From: Leisingera sp. ANG-Vp
GTDB taxonomy: Bacteria; Pseudomonadota; Alphaproteobacteria; Rhodobacterales; Rhodobacteraceae
Assembly: GCF_000813725.1 (NCBI RefSeq)
Contig: NZ_JWLD01000002.1
Location: forward strand, 186,001 to 250,000
DNA length: 64,000 nucleotides
Direction of reading: 5' to 3'
Shown here: piece after piece, positions 24,297 to 33,636 of the stretch
Layout of the letters: each line of letters opens with the position of its first letter
How positions within the stretch are numbered: position 1 is the stretch's first letter
Position numbers and translations under genes: made by a program
The notes under the pieces: model-generated
Told to the model about the DNA's origin: nothing
The model's input: only the letters and a program-made list of their open reading frames with translations
Database searches by the model: none

Positions 24297-25442
24297 ATGA
24301 AGCGTTTTTGGAACAGGGGCCTGCCCGGCGCAACCGGGCTCGCGGTAATCGCAGCAATTGGCTTGGCCGCTCCGGGGGCACTGGCGCAGCAAGGGGCGGC
24401 GCCCAAGGTTTCCGTGGCTCAGGCGGTGATCAAGCCGATCAAGGACACGTCCTCTTTCATCGGCCGCGGTGAAGCGATCGACAAGGCCGACATCATGGCC
24501 CGCGTCAGCGGCTACCTGGAAGAGGTGCTGGTCAAGGACGGTGCCGAAGTTGAGCAGGGCGACGTGCTGTTCCGCATCGAGCGCAGCGCCTATGAGGCCG
24601 TTCTGGAAAGCCGCCGGGCAGAACTGGCGCAGGCGGAAGCCAATCTGGAACTTGCCTCGCTGGACCTGGCCCGGAAGCAGGAGCTGTTTGAACGCGGCTC
24701 GGTGCCGGAAGCGGACCGGGACACCTCCCGTGCCAATGAGCTTGTGGCTGAGGCGCAGGTGCGTGCGGCCCAGGCTGCGATTCAGCAGGCAGAGCTGGAC
24801 CTGAGCTATACTGAGATCCACGCGCCGTTCTCCGGCCGGGTCGGCCGGGTCGAGGTCAGCATCGGCGATGTGGTGAGCCCCAGCGGTTCGGCTTTGGTCA
24901 ACATCGTGCGGGAAGCACCTGTTTACGTGTCTTTTTCCGTGAACGAGAAGCAGTTCGTAGAAATTCTGCAGCAGCTTGAATCCGAAGGTATTGACCGGTC
25001 GGACACAGAGACCGCGCCTGAAGTTTTTGTCGTGCTGCCGAATGGAGCCGAGCTGGAAGAGAAAGGCAAAATCGCCTTTGCCGGCAACCGGGTTGATCCG
25101 GCAACCGGTGCCGTGACCATCCGGGCCGAGTTCCAAAACGGCCACCGGCTGATCCTTGATGGCGCTTTCCTGACCGTCGGTTTGCAGTCCCAGGAAGCAG
25201 TGGACCGGATCGTCATCAGCCAAGCGGCGATTCAGCGCGACCAGCAGGGGCCTTTCGTGCTGGTGGTCGATGAGCAAAACCAGGTGCAGCAGCGCTATAT
25301 CGTGACCGGCGATGTGCAGGGCACGGGAATCATCGTGCTGGACGGTTTGACCAATGGCGAGACCGTTGTTGTCGAAGGCCTGCAGAAGATCCGCCCCGGC
25401 GTGGAAGTGGATCCGGTGCTGGCCGGGCAGGCTGGAGAGTAA
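24297..25442 (+). CDS. RND efflux periplasmic adaptor (membrane fusion protein)
   Basis: ATG 24297 gives 381 residues; earlier in-frame codons lack a binding site. A signal peptide with hydrophobic core GLAVIAAIGLAAPGALA ends near residue 31. A lipoyl-like domain with ARVSGYLEEVLVKDGAEVEQGD follows, then a helical hairpin (about 85-150) and a beta-barrel with APFSGRVGRVEVSIGDVV. The protein bridges the RND pump in the inner membrane to an outer-membrane TolC-type channel. The pump gene starts 4 bases after its stop. No outer-membrane factor gene is in this cluster, so a TolC homologue elsewhere is probably used. Confidence 0.9.
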   Translation: MKRFWNRGLPGATGLAVIAAIGLAAPGALAQQGAAPKVSVAQAVIKPIKDTSSFIGRGEAIDKADIMARVSGYLEEVLVKDGAEVEQGDVLFRIERSAYEAVLESRRAELAQAEANLELASLDLARKQELFERGSVPEADRDTSRANELVAEAQVRAAQAAIQQAELDLSYTEIHAPFSGRVGRVEVSIGDVVSPSGSALVNIVREAPVYVSFSVNEKQFVEILQQLESEGIDRSDTETAPEVFVVLPNGAELEEKGKIAFAGNRVDPATGAVTIRAEFQNGHRLILDGAFLTVGLQSQEAVDRIVISQAAIQRDQQGPFVLVVDEQNQVQQRYIVTGDVQGTGIIVLDGLTNGETVVVEGLQKIRPGVEVDPVLAGQAGE

Positions 25443-25445
25443 GCG

Positions 25446-28400
25446 ATGTTTTCCTCCATTTTCATTTCGCGGCCAAAGTTCGCGATTGTCATCTCCCTCG
25501 TCCTGACGGTCATGGGGGTGATCGGCTACTTCGCGCTGCCAGTGGCACAGTTCCCTGAAATCACCCCGCCGGTGGTGAATGTCACCGCCAGTTACCCCGG
25601 CGCCAATGCTGAAACCGTAGAAAAGAGCGTTGCGGCCCCTATTGAAGCACAGGTCAACGGCGTGGACGGGATGCTCTACATGTCCTCCACCTCGGCGGAC
25701 AACGGCAGCTATTCTCTGTCAGTGACCTTTGAAGTCGGCACCGATCCGGACATTGCGTCGGTCAACGTGCAGAACCGGGTTGCGCAAGCCGTCGCCGCGC
25801 TGCCTGCGGAAGTCACCGCAAACGGCGTGGTGACACAGAAAAGCTCTTCCAACATGCTGCTGGTGACAGCGCTGACCTCGCCCAATGGCTCATATGACAG
25901 TGTGTTCCTGTCGAACTATGCCGCCATCAACCTCAAGGATGCCCTTGCGCGGGTCGAGGGTGTGGGCAAGGCCGACATCCTGACCAACTTTGAATATGCC
26001 ATGCGGGTCTGGCTGGATCCCAACAAGATGGCCGGCCTGGGCATATCGCCCGGTGACGTGATCAATGCGGTGCGCGAACAAAACATCGAAGTGTCCGCAG
26101 GGCAGGTGGGCGCTCCGCCGGTTCCGGGCGACCAGGTGTTTCAGTACACCATTAAGTCCAAGGGCCGCCTGACCGAGGTGAGCGAATTCGAGGATATCGT
26201 GATCCGTACAGGTGATGGCGGCAGCACGGTGCGGCTCAGCGACATTGCTCGCGTGGAATTGGGCGCCTCCAACTACAGTTCATCCGGCTACTATGACGGC
26301 GTGCCCGCCACCATTCTGGCCGTCTACCAGGCCCCTGGGGCCAATGCGCTGGCGGTATCAGAGGCTGTTCTGGCAGAGATGGACCGGCTGTCGGCGGATT
26401 TCCCTGATGACGTCTCTTATGCGGTGCCCTTCAACACCACTGACTTTGTCGAGCAATCTCTGAACGATGTGATCTCCACGCTGATGATGACATTTGTGCT
26501 GGTGATCTCTGTGGTGTTCATCTTTCTTGGCTCCTTCCGGGCGACAATCATTCCGGCAGTTGCGATCCCTGTGTCCTTGATCGGCACCTTTGCCTTCCTG
26601 CTGGTGCTCGGCATGTCGCTGAACACCATCTCGCTGTTTGCGCTGGTGCTGGCAATCGGCATCGTGGTGGACGACGCCATTGTTGTGGTTGAGAACGTCG
26701 AACGCATCATCGCCGAAGAAGGCCTGCCGCCGGCTGAGGCAACCCGCAAAGCCATGGGCCAGATCACCGGGCCGGTGATCGCCACGACGCTGGTGCTGCT
26801 GGCGGTGTTTGTGCCGGTGACCTTCATGCCGGGCATCACCGGGCAGCTCTACTCGCAGTTTGCTGTGACCATCTCGGTGGCGGTGGTGATCTCTTCTGTC
26901 AATGCGCTGACACTGTCTCCGGCGCTTTGCGGTATTGTGCTCAAGGCGCGGTCCGGCCCGCCCAAAGGGCTGCTGGCACTGTTTGAAAACATGATTGGCG
27001 GCGTGCGCAGCGGTTACCTGAGTATCGTAACGCGTCTGTTGCGGCTGCCGGTCATCGGACTCGCGATCATCGCAGCTGTTGCTTTTGGAACTGGCAGCAT
27101 CTTCAACACAACCTCCAAAGGCTTCCTGCCGGCCGAAGACAATGGCTATCTCTTTGTTGATGTGCAATTGCCTGACGCCGCGGCTCTGGGGCGCACCGAA
27201 ACGGTCACCAGCCGGATCGACGAGCAGATCAGGAAGATCCCCGGCGTTCAAGGCACGGTTCTGGTCAACGGATTCAGCCTGCTGAATGGGGCCGGGGCCA
27301 ATGGCGCGATGATCATTGCCAATCTCGCGCCTTGGGATGAGCGGCAAAGCGAAGCGCTGCACCCGAATGCCATCCTTGGACAGATCTATGGCATCGCCAA
27401 CGGCGAGGCCGCGGCCAGCATTGTCGCTTTCAACCCGCCCCCGATCTCGGGCCTCGGCATGTCGGCCGGCGTGGAAATGGCGGTTCAGCAGACGGCGGGC
27501 GGCACACCGCAGGACCTGGCACAATCTGTTGGCTCACTGGTCTATTCCGCGAACCAGCGGCCGGAAGTCGCCCAGTCCTACACCACGTTCCGGGCCAATG
27601 TGCCGCAAGTCTTCGTGGATCTGAACAGGGAGAAAGCCAAAACGCTTGATGTGCCCATTTCCGAAGTCTTCCAGACCATGCAGGCGCATCTTGGCTCCTA
27701 TTATGTCAACGACTTCAACCTGTTCGGCCGCGTTTACAAGGTGATGCTGCAAGCAGAAGGCTCCTACCGCGACAAGATCGAGGATATCGGCGGCCTGTAT
27801 GTGCGCGCGCAGTCCGGTGAAATGGTGCCGCTGTCGACCCTGATCGATGTGGAGAACGTGCTGGGACCGGTGCTGCTGAAGCGGCATAACATCTTCCGGT
27901 CTGCCACTGTGACAGCAGTTCCTGCCCCCGGCCTGTCGACCGGGGATGCTATCCGGGTGATGCAGGAGGAAGCCGCCACAGCTCTGCCGCCTGGATATGC
28001 CTTTGAATGGACCGGCACGGCTCAGCAGCAGCTCGACTCGGCAGGCCTGGTGACAGTGATCCTGGCGATGGCGGTGCTGTTCGGATACCTGTTCCTTGTG
28101 GCGCAATACGAAAGCTGGACCATGCCGGTGGCGATCCTGCTGTCTGTTATTGTCGCGTTATTCGGAGCGGTGGCTGCGGTGGCGCTGGCCGGCAATGACA
28201 TCAACCTCTACACCCAGATCGGGATGATCATGCTGATCGGCCTGGCCTCAAAAAACGCGATTCTGATTGTGGAGTTTGCCATGGAGCAGAGGGCAGCTGG
28301 CCTGACGATCCGGGAAGCTGCACAGGAAGCTGCCAAACAGCGTTTCCGGGCGGTGATGATGACCGCGCTGTCCTTCCTGCTGGGGGTGGTGCCGCTGATG

Positions 28401-28571
28401 GTTGCCTCCGGCGCCGGCGCTGCCAGCCAGCGCGCGATTGGCATCGCAGTCTTTGGTGGCATGCTGGCTGCCACTGTTGTTGGCGTGATCGTTGTCCCGG
28501 TGCTTTACGCAATGATGCAGGGCATGCGGGAACGGGTTAAGGGCACGCCGGCGGCCAGCCCGGCAGAGTAA
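25446..28571 (+). CDS. RND multidrug efflux pump permease (HAE1/AcrB family)
   Basis: The 1041-residue protein has the usual layout: TM1 near the N-terminus (FAIVISLVLTVMGVIGYFAL), a first large periplasmic domain, TM2-6 around 335-500, a second periplasmic domain, and TM8-12 to the end. Proton-relay residues are visible: Asp409-Asp410 in GIVVDDAIVVVENVE and Lys936 in LASKNAILIVEFA. It exports amphiphilic compounds by proton antiport, working as a trimer with the adaptor encoded just upstream. No regulator is adjacent. A terminator follows directly. The drug range cannot be read from sequence. Confidence 0.92.
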   Translation: MFSSIFISRPKFAIVISLVLTVMGVIGYFALPVAQFPEITPPVVNVTASYPGANAETVEKSVAAPIEAQVNGVDGMLYMSSTSADNGSYSLSVTFEVGTDPDIASVNVQNRVAQAVAALPAEVTANGVVTQKSSSNMLLVTALTSPNGSYDSVFLSNYAAINLKDALARVEGVGKADILTNFEYAMRVWLDPNKMAGLGISPGDVINAVREQNIEVSAGQVGAPPVPGDQVFQYTIKSKGRLTEVSEFEDIVIRTGDGGSTVRLSDIARVELGASNYSSSGYYDGVPATILAVYQAPGANALAVSEAVLAEMDRLSADFPDDVSYAVPFNTTDFVEQSLNDVISTLMMTFVLVISVVFIFLGSFRATIIPAVAIPVSLIGTFAFLLVLGMSLNTISLFALVLAIGIVVDDAIVVVENVERIIAEEGLPPAEATRKAMGQITGPVIATTLVLLAVFVPVTFMPGITGQLYSQFAVTISVAVVISSVNALTLSPALCGIVLKARSGPPKGLLALFENMIGGVRSGYLSIVTRLLRLPVIGLAIIAAVAFGTGSIFNTTSKGFLPAEDNGYLFVDVQLPDAAALGRTETVTSRIDEQIRKIPGVQGTVLVNGFSLLNGAGANGAMIIANLAPWDERQSEALHPNAILGQIYGIANGEAAASIVAFNPPPISGLGMSAGVEMAVQQTAGGTPQDLAQSVGSLVYSANQRPEVAQSYTTFRANVPQVFVDLNREKAKTLDVPISEVFQTMQAHLGSYYVNDFNLFGRVYKVMLQAEGSYRDKIEDIGGLYVRAQSGEMVPLSTLIDVENVLGPVLLKRHNIFRSATVTAVPAPGLSTGDAIRVMQEEAATALPPGYAFEWTGTAQQQLDSAGLVTVILAMAVLFGYLFLVAQYESWTMPVAILLSVIVALFGAVAAVALAGNDINLYTQIGMIMLIGLASKNAILIVEFAMEQRAAGLTIREAAQEAAKQRFRAVMMTALSFLLGVVPLMVASGAGAASQRAIGIAVFGGMLAATVVGVIVVPVLYAMMQGMRERVKGTPAASPAE

Positions 28572-28578
28572 AAACAAG

Positions 28579-28613
28579 AGACCCCGCCAGCCTATCGGTT
28601 TGCGGGGTCTTTA
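28579..28613. terminator. Bidirectional terminator between RND operon and small minus-strand gene
   Basis: AGACCCCGC pairs with GCGGGGTCT across a 12-13-base loop, with T after it on the plus strand and A-rich sequence before it, so it can stop transcription from both sides. Confidence 0.7.
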
Positions 28614-28868
28614 CGCGTTGGCGTATTGTTTTTCAGTGGAGGCTTTTTGCACTTGCTGAGCCTGCCGCGCGCGCAAGCCGCGCTCGTGCGCGGCGGATAG
28701 GATAAGCTCCCACTTGCGCGGCGTGCAGCGGAACTCCGGTTCCACGTCGCACGTCAGCGGCGCGTTTGCCCCCTTGGGCATTTTGCGGGCCTCAGCGGAC
28801 ACACAGCGTTCCAAAGCCCAGAAATCCGTCAGGGACGGATTGGCATAAATCACTTGGCTAAGCAGCAT
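28611..28868 (-). CDS. Conserved-looking hypothetical protein (85 aa)
   Basis: ATG 28868 with a GGGAG site upstream gives 85 residues; a TTG at 28928 would extend it to 105 residues. The protein has a hydrophobic-to-amphipathic N-terminus (LLSQVIYANPSLTDFWALE), two cysteines (ERCVS, DVEPEFRCTP) and a basic Gln-rich tail (RGLRARQAQQVQKAS). I do not recognise a family and see no membrane segment. It lies alone between the RND operon and the TRAP operon, sharing a terminator with the former. Confidence 0.55.
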   Translation of the reverse strand: MLLSQVIYANPSLTDFWALERCVSAEARKMPKGANAPLTCDVEPEFRCTPRKWELILSAAHERGLRARQAQQVQKASTEKQYANA

Positions 28869-28928
28869 TGCTGCAAGCTCCCTGTCAATCTGTTGGTCAC
28901 GGCCAGGGTTTCTTGAACCACGGCTCAA

Positions 28929-29380
28929 TTTTTTGTGTGATGCTTATTAGCGTCACGCAATCGGTTTGTCACCAATTTCTTGACGGGGGTTCGTCGTATT
29001 TGCGTTGTTTTATCCTCGCAGATTCAGCGCCCGGAATGGCAGGTTCCTGATGTCTGCGTGCAGTCCGGAGAATCGCGGCCAGGTTTCAAACTGAAGCAAG
29101 GAAATTTTTCGTGGCTTTACGGTTTCGAACCGGTCAAGTTGACGGGGAAAAATACGTAACTTGCGTCAATAAAGCGGAAATTACCGCAACAAGGGGTGCG
29201 TCAATAAATAGCACCCTTGACTTGGAAGTGTGCCGGTGAAACCCTGCTGCGCGTGCAAAATAAACCGCACGCGCCTTGCCTGGCGGGCAAAATCCCGGGC
29301 CGTGGAAGGGGCAGGAAACCACTTTCGCGGCCGTTCCAGACCGGGCTGCAAATCATAAGACAAGTGGGAGAGACTTGATC
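28929..29380 (+). promoter_or_regulatory. Upstream region of the TRAP operon with a 12-bp direct repeat
   Basis: No gene is seen. TGCGTCAATAAA occurs twice, at 29162-29173 and 29197-29208, 35 bases apart. The second copy overlaps a hairpin GGGTGC/GCACCC (29195-29200 and 29211-29216). These could be activator or repressor sites controlling the transporter. Confidence 0.4.
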
Positions 29381-30346
29381 ATGAAACACACCAAGCTGGC
29401 TATCGGTGCATTGGTGGCGGCGTCCTTTTCGGCACCCGCAGCATTTGCTCAGGAATACATCACCATCGGCACCGGCGGCGTGACCGGTGTTTATTATCCG
29501 ACCGGCGGCGCCATCTGCCGTCTGGTGAACAAGGGCCGCAAAGAGCACGGATTCAAGTGCGCTGTCGAATCCACCGGCGGCTCGGTCTACAACATCAACA
29601 CCATCCGCGAAGGCGAGCTGCAGTTCGGTGTGGCGCAGTCCGACTGGCAGTACCATGCCTATAACGGCAGCAACAAATTCGAGGAGAAGGGCCCGTTCGA
29701 AGGTCTGCGCGCCGTGTTCTCGGTGCACCCGGAGCCTTTCACCGTGGTGGCGCGCGCGGACGCGGGCATCTCCAGCTTTGATGACCTCAAAGGCAAGCGT
29801 GTGAACATCGGCAACCCGGGGTCCGGCCAGCGCGGCACCATGGAAGTGCTGATGGGTGCCAAGGGCTGGGGCATGGAAGATTTCGCCCTGGCAACCGAGC
29901 TGAAAGCGGCGGAACAGTCTGCAGCGCTCTGCGACAACCAGATCGATGCGATGATCTACACTGTTGGCCACCCGTCCGGCTCGATCCAGGAAGCCACCAC
30001 CGCCTGTGACTCGGTGCTGGTGACCGTTGATGGTGAAGCCGTGGATCAGCTGGTCGCCGACAATGCCTTCTACCGCACCGCGACAATCCCCGGCGGCATG
30101 TACCGCGGCTCAGATGCCGACACTCAGACTTTTGGCGTCGGTGCGACCTTCGTCACATCAGCGGATGTCTCCGAAGATGCGGTCTATGCGGTGGTCAGCT
30201 CGGTGTTTGAAAACTTCGACGCATTCAAGAAACTGCACCCGGCCTTTGCCCACCTGAAACCGGAAGAGATGATTGCAGACGGCCTGTCGGCACCGCTGCA
30301 TGCCGGTGCGGCCAAATACTACAAAGAAAAAGGCTGGATCGAGTAA
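29381..30346 (+). CDS. TAXI-family TRAP transporter solute-binding protein
   Basis: ATG 29381 follows a good site (gtgggagag) and gives 321 residues. A signal peptide with KLAIGALVAASFSAPAAFA is followed at once by YITIGTGGVTGVYYPTGGAI, the signature of TAXI-type binding proteins, and later by STGGSVYNINTI and KGKRVNIGNPGSGQRGT. The protein captures its ligand in the periplasm and delivers it to the permease encoded next. TAXI ligands are usually carboxylates such as glutamate or related compounds, but the ligand here cannot be told. A strong hairpin separates it from the permease gene. Confidence 0.9.
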   Translation: MKHTKLAIGALVAASFSAPAAFAQEYITIGTGGVTGVYYPTGGAICRLVNKGRKEHGFKCAVESTGGSVYNINTIREGELQFGVAQSDWQYHAYNGSNKFEEKGPFEGLRAVFSVHPEPFTVVARADAGISSFDDLKGKRVNIGNPGSGQRGTMEVLMGAKGWGMEDFALATELKAAEQSAALCDNQIDAMIYTVGHPSGSIQEATTACDSVLVTVDGEAVDQLVADNAFYRTATIPGGMYRGSDADTQTFGVGATFVTSADVSEDAVYAVVSSVFENFDAFKKLHPAFAHLKPEEMIADGLSAPLHAGAAKYYKEKGWIE

Positions 30347-30362
30347 TCGGCCAGGACTTTTG

Positions 30363-30386
30363 AACGGGGCGCAGCAGCGCCCCGTT
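30363..30386 (+). terminator. Attenuating hairpin between TRAP binding-protein and permease genes
   Basis: AACGGGGCGC (30363-30372) pairs perfectly with GCGCCCCGTT (30377-30386) around AGCA, with only a weak T-tract. A second stem AGGCCGC/GCGGCCT (30417-30423 and 30435-30441) lies just before the permease ribosome binding site. Such structures commonly let the binding protein be made in excess. Confidence 0.55.
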
Positions 30387-30456
30387 TCGTTCCCCAGGGA
30401 TGGGGAGATTATATTGAGGCCGCGCCTGCAGGCAGCGGCCTAAGGGGAGATTATCC

Positions 30457-33180
30457 ATGACATCCGATGCTCAGGGAAATCGACCGCTCAGCGAAGAAGA
30501 GCTTCAGGAACTGGTCGCGTCCTCAGACGCCGGCGCCCGCAATCCGGTAGGGAGTGTAGGGGTTTTCCTGGCAATCGTCGCAGTTATTTGGTCGCTTTTC
30601 CAAGTCATTCTGGCCTCACCGCTGGCCAACCAGCTGCTGCCAGGCAGTGTGATCAACAATTCGCGGCAAATTCACTTGGCGTTTGCGCTGTTCCTTGCGT
30701 ACGCGGCATATCCGGCATTGAAATCCAGTCCCCGCGGATACATTCCGATCCAGGACTGGGTTTTTGCCGTTGTTGGCACCGGAATCGCGCTTTATGGCTA
30801 TATTTTCTATCAAAAAATCGTCGACTCTGGCGGGCTGGCCGACGACGTTGATAAATGGTTCGCTCTGGCTGGGCTTATCCTGCTGTTCGAAGCGGCGCGC
30901 CGTGCTCTTGGTCCGGCGATGGCGATCATTGCTACCATCTTCCTTGCCTATGTGTTCTTTGGCTCCTCAGATTGGGTGCCTGAAGTCATCCGCTGGAAAG
31001 GTGCCAGCCTGAAAAAGGCGATGAGCCATATGTGGATCACCTCCGAGGGCGTGTTTGGCATCGCTCTGGGTGTGTCGACGAAATTTGTCTTTCTTTTCGT
31101 GCTGTTCGGTGCGCTTCTGGATAAGGCCGGGGCAGGGAACTACTTCATCAAGATGGCGTTTGGTGCCCTGGGCCACCTCCGTGGCGGTCCCGCTAAGGCA
31201 GCCGTTGTGGGGTCTGCCGCAACCGGCCTGATTTCCGGCTCCTCCATCGCCAATGTGGTCACAACCGGCACCTTCACCATCCCGCTGATGAAGCGCGTAG
31301 GCTTTACCAGCGAGCAGGCCGGCTCCGTTGAGGTGGCTTCTTCCGTGAACGGTCAGATTATGCCGCCGGTGATGGGGGCTGCAGCCTTCCTGATGGTGGA
31401 ATATGTCGGCATTTCCTATGTCGAGGTGATCACCCATGCCTTCCTGCCAGCTGCGATCTCCTACATTGCTCTGGTCTATATCGTGCATCTGGAGGCCGTG
31501 AAGCGGAACATGCCGACACTGGGCAACCGCGAAGTGCATCTTGCCCGAACGGTCCTGGGCATGTTCAGCTTCTTTGCCGTGTTTGCAGGCCTGTGCTACG
31601 GCTCCCAGTTTCCGGTGGACCTGGCGTATGCCTGGGTGCCGAGCTTTGCAGGGCTGGTCATGTTCGCGGTCATTCTGCTGATCTATGTGGCCATGGTCGC
31701 ACTGTCATCGCAGATACCTGATCTTGAGCCCGATGATCCCAACGCGAAACATGTGGAACTGCCGGATGTGGCTAAAATCTACAAGGCCGGCCTGCATTAC
31801 CTGCTGCCGATCCTGGTTCTGGTGTACTTCCTGATGATCGAGCAAAAATCGCCCGGGCTGTCAGCATTCTGGGCCACGGCGCTGTTGTTCATGATCCTTC
31901 TGACCCAGAAACCTCTCAAGGCCGTCTTCCGGGGCGAAAGCGATACCGCCAACGCCTTCATGGAGGGGGTGCAGGATCTTTGGACCGGATTGATTGACGG
32001 TGCCCGCAACATGATCGGGATCGCATTGGCGACTGCCACTGCGGGGGTTATTGTTGGCACCGTGACGCTCACCGGCATTGGCCAGGTGATGGCGGATCTG
32101 GTCGAGAACATGGCATATGGGCTGACCTATATCTCTGCTCTCGGCGTGCATGCGATCAGCCCGGTGACCGATCTGATCGGGATAACCAGTTTCGAAGGTA
32201 CGGTTGCGGAACGCGCAACAGATATGACCGGAACCACGCTGGTGTTTGTTCTGGCTTGTGTGGGGTTGCTGTCGCTGGTGCTGGGAATGGGGCTTCCGAC
32301 GACTGCTAACTACATCGTGGTCAGTTCGCTGATGGCAGGAGTGGTGGTCGAGCTGGGTGCCCAGTCCGGACTGATCGTGCCTCTGATCGCGGTGCACCTG
32401 TTTGTGTTCTACTTCGGGATCATGGCTGATGTGACGCCGCCAGTCGGGCTGGCAAGCTTTGCTGCGGCTGCGGTGTCTGGCGGTGATGCGATCCGTACCG
32501 GATTTACCGCATTCTTCTACAGCCTGCGCACAGTGGCGCTGCCGTTTGTGTTCATTTTCAACACTGATCTTCTGCTGATCGATGTGACTTGGACACAAGG
32601 CATACTGGTTGCGGTTTCAGCCACAATAGCCATCCTGGTCTTCACCGCCGGCACCATGGGCTATTTCGTCAGCCGCAGCCGGATCTATGAGAGTATCCTG
32701 CTGGTCTTTGCCGCCTTTGCGTTGTTCAGGCCGGATTACTTCATGAACCGGATCATGCCGCCCTATGCCGACGTTCCGCCTGCAGAGCTTGTCCAGGCGC
32801 TGGAGGCAGCGGAGCCGGGGGCAGAGATGAGGATCACCGTGCAAGGACCTGATTTCGACACCTCCGAGATCAAGTCCACTACACTGATCGTCACCGCAGA
32901 CGGCACTGGCGGCCAGCAGACGGTTGATGCCTTCGGCCTGCTGCTTCTTGAAGAAGACGGCGCGGTCAAACTGGATGAGCCGATGTTCGGCACGCCTGCG
33001 GCCCCCAGCCTGGAGAGCTTTGATTTCTATGCCGACGAACCAGTGCAGATCGTCTCCATTCAGGCCCCGGCCAGCCAGTTGCCCAAGGAGCTGATTTTCC
33101 TCCCGGCCTTGCTGCTGGTGGCGCTGATTGCCCTGCTGCAGCGTGGCCGCGGGCGGGAACAGGAAGGAGTTACCGTATGA
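30457..33180 (+). CDS. TRAP transporter fused permease (4TM/12TM), DUF3394-type C-terminus
   Basis: The 907-residue protein fuses the small Q-type and large M-type TRAP membrane subunits, as is usual for TAXI systems. Many transmembrane segments run from residue 30 to about 760. The M-subunit core includes AAVVGSAATGLISGSSIANV and GLPTTANYIVVSSLMAG. A soluble C-terminal domain (about 770-890), rich in beta strands (MRITVQGPDFDTSEIK), precedes a last membrane segment (FLPALLLVALIALLQ). It imports the ligand using an ion gradient. The downstream uspA-like gene overlaps by 4 bases. Confidence 0.9.
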   Translation: MTSDAQGNRPLSEEELQELVASSDAGARNPVGSVGVFLAIVAVIWSLFQVILASPLANQLLPGSVINNSRQIHLAFALFLAYAAYPALKSSPRGYIPIQDWVFAVVGTGIALYGYIFYQKIVDSGGLADDVDKWFALAGLILLFEAARRALGPAMAIIATIFLAYVFFGSSDWVPEVIRWKGASLKKAMSHMWITSEGVFGIALGVSTKFVFLFVLFGALLDKAGAGNYFIKMAFGALGHLRGGPAKAAVVGSAATGLISGSSIANVVTTGTFTIPLMKRVGFTSEQAGSVEVASSVNGQIMPPVMGAAAFLMVEYVGISYVEVITHAFLPAAISYIALVYIVHLEAVKRNMPTLGNREVHLARTVLGMFSFFAVFAGLCYGSQFPVDLAYAWVPSFAGLVMFAVILLIYVAMVALSSQIPDLEPDDPNAKHVELPDVAKIYKAGLHYLLPILVLVYFLMIEQKSPGLSAFWATALLFMILLTQKPLKAVFRGESDTANAFMEGVQDLWTGLIDGARNMIGIALATATAGVIVGTVTLTGIGQVMADLVENMAYGLTYISALGVHAISPVTDLIGITSFEGTVAERATDMTGTTLVFVLACVGLLSLVLGMGLPTTANYIVVSSLMAGVVVELGAQSGLIVPLIAVHLFVFYFGIMADVTPPVGLASFAAAAVSGGDAIRTGFTAFFYSLRTVALPFVFIFNTDLLLIDVTWTQGILVAVSATIAILVFTAGTMGYFVSRSRIYESILLVFAAFALFRPDYFMNRIMPPYADVPPAELVQALEAAEPGAEMRITVQGPDFDTSEIKSTTLIVTADGTGGQQTVDAFGLLLLEEDGAVKLDEPMFGTPAAPSLESFDFYADEPVQIVSIQAPASQLPKELIFLPALLLVALIALLQRGRGREQEGVTV

Positions 33181-33608
33181 GCAAGCCCGTTCTTTGCGCC
33201 TTGGAATTGAGCGATCAGGCATCTGACGAAAAGGTTCTGGCCCAGGCAGCGCGCCTGGCAGAGCTGGACGGTGCTCAGCTGGACGTGGTCAACGTCTTGC
33301 CGGATTTCGGAGAAAGCTGGGTGTCGGGCTTTTTTGAGGACCATCACCATGAGAAGGCGGTGAAAGATGCCACTTTGCGCCTCAGCGAACTTAGCGCCAA
33401 GGTGCTGGGCGAGGAGAGGAACGCCACGGTACGCCACCTGGTTGCTACTGGCACTGCCTATCAGGAGATCCTCAAAGTTGCGGAAACTGCCGGCAGCGGG
33501 CTGATCGTGATTGGCGCACATAAGCCGGATCTGAAAGATTACCTGCTTGGGCCCAACGCGGCCCGGGTGATCAGGCATTCAGACTGCTCCGTCTTTGTGG
33601 TCCGCTAA
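33177..33608 (+). CDS. Universal stress protein (UspA family) coupled to the TRAP transporter
   Basis: The 143-residue protein has the UspA alpha/beta fold pattern: KPVLCALELSDQA at the start and VIGAHKPDLKDYLLGPNAAR with RHSDCSVFVV at the end. The nucleotide loop has the UspF-type layout instead of the textbook GxxG form. Its start overlaps the permease stop (ATGA), so the two are translated together. A comparable arrangement is known for Halomonas TeaD, which modulates the TeaABC ectoine TRAP transporter, so a regulatory role on this transporter is a reasonable inference. A terminator follows. Confidence 0.85.
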   Translation: MSKPVLCALELSDQASDEKVLAQAARLAELDGAQLDVVNVLPDFGESWVSGFFEDHHHEKAVKDATLRLSELSAKVLGEERNATVRHLVATGTAYQEILKVAETAGSGLIVIGAHKPDLKDYLLGPNAARVIRHSDCSVFVVR

Positions 33609-33613
33609 CGAGC

Positions 33614-33636
33614 AAAGGGCGCCTTCGGGCGCCCTT
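33614..33636. terminator. Bidirectional terminator between convergent uspA and crtC/attH genes
   Basis: AAGGGCGCC and GGCGCCCTT form a perfect stem with a TTCG loop. Its right arm overlaps the stop codon of the minus-strand gene. Confidence 0.75.

Noticed and set aside
26358-27524. Minus-strand frame of 388 codons opposite the RND pump
   Set aside because: Very His/Arg/Gln-rich product with no motif; the plus-strand gene is certain and GC-rich codons keep the antisense frame open.
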